Positions 6,350 through 10,662 of a DNA stretch of 10,662 nucleotides are shown piece by piece. A program made the position numbers and the translations under genes. The notes beneath the pieces were generated by a model. The model made no database searches and was not told the origin of the DNA. It was given only the letters and a program-made list of their open reading frames with translations. The first letter of the stretch is position 1, and each line of letters opens with the position of its first letter. Origin of the DNA: DAIUFH01 sp036844705 (GTDB taxonomy: Bacteria; Bacillota; Clostridia; Tissierellales; Tissierellaceae); contig DAIUFH010000072.1 in NCBI GenBank assembly GCA_036844705.1, forward strand, positions 1 to 10,662. Direction: 5' to 3'.

Positions 6350-6610
6350 ATGAACGAAAATTTTAGTGAAACCATGAAATTTGAGCCGCCAAAGGAGAAT
6401 CCAGTAGAACCAAAAGAAGTTTTATTTTCTGTATTTGAATCATTAAAGGAGAAGGGCTATAATCCTATTGATCAAATTATTGGGTATTTATTATCAGGAG
6501 ATCCCACATATATAACTAGCCACAATAATGCCAGGTCTTTAATCAGGAAACTTGAACGTGATGAATTGTTAGAAGAAATTCTAAGAGCATATTTGAAGTG
6601 TGAAAAGTAA
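6350..6610 (+). CDS. ireB: IreB/ReoM family regulatory phosphoprotein (UPF0297, YrzL)
   Basis: A small cytoplasmic regulator of 86 aa. Homologues are substrates of PASTA-type Ser/Thr kinases: IreB of Enterococcus affects cephalosporin resistance, and ReoM of Listeria controls ClpCP-dependent turnover of MurA when phosphorylated on an N-terminal threonine. The N-terminus MNENFSETMKF places Thr8 (and Ser6) at the equivalent spot, so control by such a kinase is likely but inferred. The conserved family core GYNPIDQIIGYLLSGDPTYI and SLIRKLERDELLEE is complete. The ATG at 6350 is preferred because AGGGGTG (6338-6344) precedes it and the resulting N-terminus matches the family. An in-frame TTG at 6320 would overlap the promoter. 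It sits 51 bp after alaS, as in Bacillus. Confidence 0.93.
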   Translation: MNENFSETMKFEPPKENPVEPKEVLFSVFESLKEKGYNPIDQIIGYLLSGDPTYITSHNNARSLIRKLERDELLEEILRAYLKCEK

Positions 6611-6617
6611 TAAGATA

Positions 6618-6660
6618 AGAGAATGGATAGCTGAGTGGTATTGATTGCTATCCATTCTTT
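6618..6660 (+). terminator. Long hairpin after ireB, probable terminator
   Basis: AGAATGGATAGC (6620-6631) pairs perfectly over 12 bp with GCTATCCATTCT (6647-6658), and G6619-T6659 plus A6618-T6660 can extend it. The loop is 15 nt. Only a short T-run (TTT, 6658-6660) follows, then AAC, so termination may be incomplete and the downstream reductase could be reached by read-through. Confidence 0.6.
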
Positions 6661-6677
6661 AACTTGGAGAAAGTTAA
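6659..6677 (+). repeat. Second hairpin directly abutting the ireB terminator
   Basis: TTAACTT (6659-6665) is the exact reverse complement of AAGTTAA (6671-6677) with a 5-nt loop. It starts within the T-run of the preceding long hairpin, so the two structures are stacked or compete at their junction. Confidence 0.45.
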
Positions 6678-6755
6678 TTGCAACGAGGCAAAAGTTTAGG
6701 ATTTTGTTTAAATATTAGTTGGTAGTGTGACTCAATTGATTAGGAAGTGTGATAT

Positions 6756-7703
6756 TTGGAAAAGTTAATGTTAGGAAATACTCAAATCGAAGTCTCTAGA
6801 CTTTGCTTTGGTTCTTTAACTATGACTCCATTTCAGGCAAATTTATCGGTAAAAGAAGGAGCATATTTAATAGAATATGCTTATAATAAAGGAATCAATT
6901 TTTTGGATACGGCAGAGATTTATGAGAATTATAATTATATACGGGAAGCTTTGAAGGGTATAAAAAGAGAGAACTATGTAATAACAACTAAAACCTATGC
7001 GTATACTGAAAAAATGGCTAAAGGCAGCCTAGAACTTGCCCTTAAAGAGCTTGATACGGATTATATAGATATTTTTTTACTTCATGAACAGGAAAGCAAA
7101 TATACCATAAAAGGTCATTATGATGCGATTAAATATTTTTTAAAAGCTAAGGAACAAGGCAAAATAAGAGCCTTTGGTATATCTACACACAAGGTAGCAG
7201 GTGTACAGGGGGCAAAGGAATATAAAGAAATAGAAATTATACACCCATTAGTAAATAAATATGGAATTGGAATACACGATGGCAGCATTGATGATATGTT
7301 AAATGAATTAAAGGAGTTCAAAGAGTTAGGAAGAGGAATTTATGCTATGAAGCCACTAGGCGGAGGGCATTTAATTAAAGAGGCTGAGAGTGCATTTAAT
7401 TTTGTAAAAGAATTACCATTTGTAGACTCAATAGCAATAGGATTGCAATCTGTCGATGAAATAGAGGCAAATATTCAATTAATGGAAAAGGGATATATAG
7501 ATAATAAGTTAAAGGAAAGACTGAAAAAGAAAAACAGAAGATTGTCAGTAGCAGATTACTGTATTGGTTGTGGAAGTTGTGTAAATAGATGCCAACAGAA
7601 TGGAATAACCCTTATAAATAATGTGGCTGTGCCAAATGAAAATTGTATTCTATGTGGATATTGTGCTAAAGTATGTCCCGAATTTTGTATAAAAGTAATT
7701 TAG
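6756..7703 (+). CDS. Aldo/keto reductase fused to a 2x[4Fe-4S] ferredoxin domain
   Basis: A 315-aa predicted oxidoreductase of the AKR-ferredoxin type (COG1453-like). Residues 1 to about 255 form the AKR barrel with the full catalytic tetrad: Asp51 and Tyr56 in FLDTAEIY, Lys79 in ITTK, His110 in LLH. MKPLGGG (198-204) and the GLQSVDE region near 229-235 are in the cofactor-binding half. The C-terminus (264-315) is a bacterial ferredoxin with two CxxCxxCxxxC motifs, Cys269/272/275/279 and Cys297/300/303/307, so it should move electrons between two [4Fe-4S] clusters and NAD(P)H or a bound substrate. The substrate is unknown. The start is a TTG at 6756 backed by AGGAAGTG (6742-6749); it gives the usual AKR opening MEKLMLG. 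An ATG four codons later has only a weak SD. The ruvX gene follows after 12 bp. No clear promoter was found upstream. Confidence 0.9.
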   Translation: MEKLMLGNTQIEVSRLCFGSLTMTPFQANLSVKEGAYLIEYAYNKGINFLDTAEIYENYNYIREALKGIKRENYVITTKTYAYTEKMAKGSLELALKELDTDYIDIFLLHEQESKYTIKGHYDAIKYFLKAKEQGKIRAFGISTHKVAGVQGAKEYKEIEIIHPLVNKYGIGIHDGSIDDMLNELKEFKELGRGIYAMKPLGGGHLIKEAESAFNFVKELPFVDSIAIGLQSVDEIEANIQLMEKGYIDNKLKERLKKKNRRLSVADYCIGCGSCVNRCQQNGITLINNVAVPNENCILCGYCAKVCPEFCIKVI

Positions 7704-7715
7704 TTGGAGATTTTT

Positions 7716-8132
7716 ATGGAAAGAATATTAGGTTTAGATGTAGGTGACAAATATATAGGAGTAGCTGTAAGCGATTTGTTGCAGCTTACGGCACAAGGTG
7801 TGACAACGATTAAGAGGGAAAGCAAGGAAAAGGATTTTAAAACAATTGAACAACTCCTGAAACAATATGAAATTAAAAAAGTTGTAGTTGGACTACCCAA
7901 GAACATGAATGGTACTATGGGACCACAAAGTGAAAAGGTAGTCAAATTTGCTGAGAAAATAAAAAATAAATTTAAAATAGAATTAATATATATAGATGAG
8001 AGACTAACTACTGTTGCTGCTGAAAGAATTCTTATAGAAAGTGATGTAAGAAGAGAAAACAGAAAAAAGGTAATAGATAAAATAGCTGCTTCGTATATAT
8101 TACAAACATATTTAGATAGAAATGGAGTGTGA
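7716..8132 (+). CDS. ruvX: Putative pre-16S rRNA nuclease RuvX/YqgF
   Basis: A 138-aa RNase H-fold protein, same length as Bacillus YrrK. The family is implicated in maturing the 5' end of 16S rRNA and historically was called a Holliday junction resolvase. Seen here: RILGLDVGDKYIGVAVSD with catalytic Asp8, VVGLPKNMNGTMGP (58-70), YIDERLTT with Glu95, and RKKVIDKIAA with Asp121, i.e. the acidic triad of RNase H-like nucleases. The ATG at 7716 is chosen over an in-frame TTG at 7704: GGAG (7706-7709) is well placed for 7716, and it gives the family N-terminus MERILGLD. It is 12 bp after the reductase and 6 bp before the UPF0473 gene, so it is expressed within the same run. Confidence 0.95.
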   Translation: MERILGLDVGDKYIGVAVSDLLQLTAQGVTTIKRESKEKDFKTIEQLLKQYEIKKVVVGLPKNMNGTMGPQSEKVVKFAEKIKNKFKIELIYIDERLTTVAAERILIESDVRRENRKKVIDKIAASYILQTYLDRNGV

Positions 8133-8138
8133 TAATTT

Positions 8139-8387
8139 ATGGGAGAAAGACATTTGTTTTACGATGAATTAGGTAATGAAATCGAGTTTATAGTGAAGGC
8201 AAAGTTTACCTTAGATGATACAGATTATGTTGCAATGTTGCCGGCAGAAGATATAGAATCTATGACTTATATATTGAGAATTGATTTTGATGATAATGGT
8301 GAAGAAATTCTTATGGGTATAGATGATGAAGAGCTAAAAGAAGCACAGGAGGCATATGAAGAGTTATTAAAGAAAAATTTGCAATAA
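8139..8387 (+). CDS. DUF1292 family protein (UPF0473, YrzB-like)
   Basis: An 82-aa acidic protein of unknown function that follows ruvX in many Firmicutes. It opens with FYDELGNEIEFIVKAKF, typical of the family (a D-x-x-GNE-x-x-F turn followed by a beta strand), continues with a YVAMLPAED strand and ends in an Asp/Glu-rich helix (about 62-80). There is no signal peptide, membrane segment or cysteine. Its SD, GGAGTG (8124-8129), is formed by the last codons of ruvX, so it is probably translated by ribosomes coming from ruvX. Family assignment rests on both the sequence pattern and the fixed position beside ruvX. Confidence 0.85.
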   Translation: MGERHLFYDELGNEIEFIVKAKFTLDDTDYVAMLPAEDIESMTYILRIDFDDNGEEILMGIDDEELKEAQEAYEELLKKNLQ

Positions 8388-8416
8388 ACAAAAGTCCTAA
8401 ATGAACGGGTGATTAA

Positions 8417-8878
8417 ATGGATTTAAATATAAATCAATTTAAAGGTATATTACAAAAAGAAGGATATAAACTAACTAATCAAAGACGTGATATTTTAAAG
8501 GCAATTATTGACAATTTTCAGGAGCATTTAAGTAGTGAGGATGTATATAATATTGTTTCAAAAGAAAATCCAGAAATAGGAATTGCTACTGTGTATAGAA
8601 CTATGCAGTTGTTTGAGAAACTAAATATTGTATATAAAATAAATTTTGACGATGGATTGAGTCGTTATGAATTAAATCTGGGTACGGAAAACCATCATCA
8701 TCATCACTTAATATGCTTAGGTTGTGGCAAGGTTATTGAAGTTAAACTGGATTTATTAGAAGCTTTGGAAGATGAAATCGAAAATGATGTATGTTTTAAA
8801 ATATTGGACCATAATGTTAAATTTTACGGTTATTGTAATGAATGTATAAAAAAAACGGAAGTGAAAACGGAGGAATGA
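8417..8878 (+). CDS. fur: Fur family metalloregulator, probably Fur
   Basis: A 153-aa iron-responsive repressor. The N-terminal winged helix (1-80) has LTNQRRDIL, HLSSEDVYNIV, and the recognition helix IGIATVYRTMQLFEKL (55-70). DGLSRYEL (79-86) and a five-His run (93-97) contribute to the regulatory metal sites. Two CxxC pairs, Cys100/Cys103 (LICLGCG) and Cys140/Cys143 (YCNEC), form the structural zinc site. The PEIGIATVYRT and KINFDDGLSRYEL segments resemble Bacillus Fur far more than PerR or Zur, but the subfamily is inferred. The SD is GGGTGA (8407-8412). The gene sits 29 bp after the UPF0473 gene and 4 bp before the RNase J gene. No separate promoter or Fur box is visible in the gap, so it should be expressed with its neighbours. 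In Bacilli this slot after yrzB is usually occupied by mltG. Confidence 0.9.
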   Translation: MDLNINQFKGILQKEGYKLTNQRRDILKAIIDNFQEHLSSEDVYNIVSKENPEIGIATVYRTMQLFEKLNIVYKINFDDGLSRYELNLGTENHHHHHLICLGCGKVIEVKLDLLEALEDEIENDVCFKILDHNVKFYGYCNECIKKTEVKTEE

Positions 8879-8882
8879 TATA

Positions 8883-10544
8883 GTGACGAAACAAAATAAA
8901 TTAAAACTAATACCACTAGGTGGATTAGGTGAGATTGGAAAAAATATTACCTTATTAGAATATAAGGATGATATTGTAATTATAGATTGTGGCATGACTT
9001 TCCCAGAGGATGAAATGCTAGGGGTAGATATAGTCATACCTGATATAACCTATCTTATTAAGAATAAATCAAAGATAAAGGGAATTGTATTAACACATGG
9101 TCATGAGGATCATATTGGTGCTATACCTTATGTATTGAAAAAAATAGATATACCAATATACGGAACTAAATTAACATTAGGATTGTTACAGACAAAATTA
9201 AAAGAACACAACCTTGGTGATGCAGATTTAAATGTAGTTAGGCTGGGTGATCACATCAACTTAGGCCATTTTGATGTAGAGTTTATTAGAACAAGTCATA
9301 GTATACCAGATAGTGCTGCTTTGGCCATAACTTCTCCTATTGGAACAATAATTCATACAGGAGACTTTAAAATAGATTTTACACCTATATCTGGCGAAAT
9401 AATGGACTTAAATAGATTTGCTGAACTGGGTAACAAGGGAGTACTTGCACTACTTGCTGACAGTACAAATGTTGTTAGGCCTGGATATACAATGAGTGAA
9501 AGAACAGTAGGGGAAACATTTAAAGATCTTTTCTCAAAGGCTAAGAGCAGAATAATTGTAGCTACTTTTGCATCCAATGTTCATAGGATTCAGCAGATTA
9601 TTAATGCAGCTGAAATGTATGGAAGAAAAGTTGTACTATCAGGACGTTCAATGGTAAATACAGTAACTGTTGCTAATGAACTAGGTTATTTAAGTGTGAG
9701 TGATGGTACATTAATAGATATAAATGACATGGATAACTATGATGGGGATGAGTTATGTATCATAACTACTGGTTCTCAAGGTGAACCAATGTCTGCTTTA
9801 ACAAGAATAGCATATTCAGAGCATAGAAAAATTCAATTGCAACCTGAAGACTTAGTTATTATATCGGCGTCACCTATACCTGGAAATGAAAAGACTGTAT
9901 CCAGAATAATAAATAAAATCATTGAAAGTGGTACACAAGTAGTATATGAATCACTTGCAGAAGTCCATGTTTCAGGTCATGCCTGCCAAGAGGAATTAAA
10001 ATTAATACATGCTTTAGTTAAGCCTAAATTCTTTATTCCTGTACATGGAGAGCAAAGACATTTGAAGATTCATGCTGAGATAGGCGAATCACTTGGAACT
10101 CCTAGAGAAAATATTTTCATATTAGAGAATGGTCAAACTCTAGAATTTACTAAAGATAGCGCTAATCTAGGACCTATAGTTCCAGCTGGAAATATATTAG
10201 TAGATGGGCTAGGAGTAGGTGATGTAGGAAATATAGTATTAAGAGATAGAAAGCATCTTTCAGAGGATGGTTTGATAGTAGTAGTAGTGACTATCAGTAA
10301 ACAAGAGAGAAAAGTAATATCGGGGCCAGACATCGTTTCAAGAGGTTTTGTATATGTTAGAGAATCTGAGGATTTGATGGAGGAAGCAAGAAGCGTTGTT
10401 AGAGAAGCTTTAAAGCAATGTGAGGAAAAGAAAATAGCTGACTGGGCTACACTGAAGTCTACTATTAGAGATGCCCTAAGAAGTTATCTATATGAGAAGA
10501 TTAAAAGGAACCCAATGATTCTTCCTATAATAATGGAAGTTTAG
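8883..10544 (+). CDS. rnj: Ribonuclease J
   Basis: A metallo-beta-lactamase/beta-CASP ribonuclease of 553 aa with 5'-3' exo- and endonuclease activity, central to mRNA decay and rRNA maturation in Firmicutes. It opens PLGGLGEIGKN; the zinc motif HGHEDH (72-77) comes next, followed by His139 and Asp161 in HTGDFK. The beta-CASP part contains TTGSQGEPMSAL, SASPIPGNEK, and the 5'-phosphate/metal residues in HVSGH (362-366) and PVHGEQRH with His388. The C-terminal domain ends RNPMILPIIMEV, as in full-length family members. Translation starts at GTG 8883, with CGGAGGA (8868-8874) as SD; the nearest ATG (8875) runs straight into a stop. The SD lies within the end of fur and only 4 bp separate the genes, suggesting coupling. 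Whether it is J1- or J2-like cannot be told by eye. A terminator follows. Confidence 0.95.
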   Translation: MTKQNKLKLIPLGGLGEIGKNITLLEYKDDIVIIDCGMTFPEDEMLGVDIVIPDITYLIKNKSKIKGIVLTHGHEDHIGAIPYVLKKIDIPIYGTKLTLGLLQTKLKEHNLGDADLNVVRLGDHINLGHFDVEFIRTSHSIPDSAALAITSPIGTIIHTGDFKIDFTPISGEIMDLNRFAELGNKGVLALLADSTNVVRPGYTMSERTVGETFKDLFSKAKSRIIVATFASNVHRIQQIINAAEMYGRKVVLSGRSMVNTVTVANELGYLSVSDGTLIDINDMDNYDGDELCIITTGSQGEPMSALTRIAYSEHRKIQLQPEDLVIISASPIPGNEKTVSRIINKIIESGTQVVYESLAEVHVSGHACQEELKLIHALVKPKFFIPVHGEQRHLKIHAEIGESLGTPRENIFILENGQTLEFTKDSANLGPIVPAGNILVDGLGVGDVGNIVLRDRKHLSEDGLIVVVVTISKQERKVISGPDIVSRGFVYVRESEDLMEEARSVVREALKQCEEKKIADWATLKSTIRDALRSYLYEKIKRNPMILPIIMEV

Positions 10545-10551
10545 AATTAAT

Positions 10552-10578
10552 CCCTAGTTTACTAGGGTTTTTTCTTTT
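10552..10578 (+). terminator. Intrinsic terminator after rnj
   Basis: CCCTAG (10552-10557) pairs with CTAGGG (10562-10567) around a TTTA tetraloop, followed by TTTTTTCTTTT (10568-10578). It begins 8 bp after the rnj stop codon and should end the ferredoxin-reductase-to-rnj transcript. Confidence 0.9.
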
Positions 10579-10593
10579 AATATAAAAAAATAA

Positions 10594-10602
10594 TGGTATA
10601 AT
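10594..10602 (+). promoter_or_regulatory. Extended -10 promoter for the next, unseen gene
   Basis: TGGTATAAT has the TGn extension and a perfect -10 at 10597-10602, the same nine bases as at the ireB promoter. No good -35 is visible. Transcription would start near 10609, a few bases before the heptamer array. Confidence 0.5.
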
Positions 10603-10612
10603 AATAAAGGAT

Positions 10613-10662
10613 AGCTAAGAACTAAGAGTTAAGAACTAAGAACTAAGAACTAAGAACTAAGA
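10613..10662 (+). repeat. Heptanucleotide tandem repeat (AACTAAG)n, continues past the window
   Basis: Seven consecutive 7-bp units are visible: AGCTAAG, AACTAAG, AGTTAAG, then four exact AACTAAG copies (10634-10661), with a further A at the window edge. The first and third units are variants. Because 7 is not a multiple of 3, every reading frame passes through every phase of the unit and meets TAA on the + strand or TAG on the - strand, so the array cannot be coding. It starts just after a predicted promoter. Confidence 0.95.

Noticed and set aside
6624..6657. tRNA-like opening (GGATAGCTGAGTGGT) resembling a tRNA-Ser/Leu D-arm
   Set aside because: No anticodon stem-loop, T-arm or CCA-like end follows; the segment folds instead as one long hairpin with GCTATCCATTC.
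7704..7715. TTG start for ruvX four codons upstream
   Set aside because: The GGAG at 7706-7709 would lie inside the coding sequence; the ATG at 7716 gives the family N-terminus and correct spacing.
10613..10662. CRISPR-like or coding repeat
   Set aside because: Units are 7 bp with no spacers, and all six frames contain stops within 21 bp.

Overview
The window looks like chromosomal, vertically inherited DNA from a low-GC, Gram-positive anaerobe of the Clostridia/Tissierellia type. The evidence is AT-rich sequence, strong AGGAGG/AGAGGTGA ribosome-binding sites, TTGACA-N17-TATAAT promoters, and the gene neighbourhood alaS - ireB (UPF0297/YrzL) - ruvX (YrrK) - UPF0473 (YrzB), which is a conserved Firmicutes block. 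All eleven genes lie on the + strand. There is no tRNA, rRNA, CRISPR array or insertion sequence, and no gene-free stretch longer than 300 bases. The organism is inferred from context; the species cannot be named from the sequence.

Region 1 (1-2257) is a minimal ISC iron-sulfur operon: iscR (Rrf2 regulator), iscS/nifS (cysteine desulfurase) and iscU/nifU (scaffold). It has a near-perfect sigma-A promoter, an E. coli type-1-like IscR site over the -35, and a second palindrome at the start of the transcript. It closes with a clear intrinsic terminator. Region 2 (2258-3529) holds an AI-2E-family multispan membrane protein behind an 11-bp inverted repeat. Region 3 (3530-6298) is alaS. Its short leader contains its own promoter, an AT-rich palindrome at the predicted start of transcription, and a terminator-like hairpin whose C-rich arm is also complementary to the alaS Shine-Dalgarno.

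Region 4 (6299-6755) is ireB with an extended -10 promoter and a 12-nt leader, followed by two tandem hairpins. Region 5 (6756-10544) is a tightly packed run: a ferredoxin-fused aldo/keto reductase, ruvX, a UPF0473/DUF1292 protein, a Fur-family metalloregulator and ribonuclease J. A strong terminator follows. Region 6 (10579-10662) has another extended -10 promoter and a seven-unit heptanucleotide tandem repeat (AACTAAG) that runs off the window edge.

Functionally the segment joins Fe-S assembly and iron sensing (IscR, IscS, IscU, Fur, and a 2x[4Fe-4S] reductase) to core RNA and translation work (AlaRS, the pre-16S nuclease RuvX, RNase J) and to a likely Ser/Thr-kinase target (IreB). I see no wholly new system. 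The best leads are the cis-regulatory layouts at iscR and alaS, the placement of the reductase and Fur inside an otherwise conserved block, and the terminal heptamer array.
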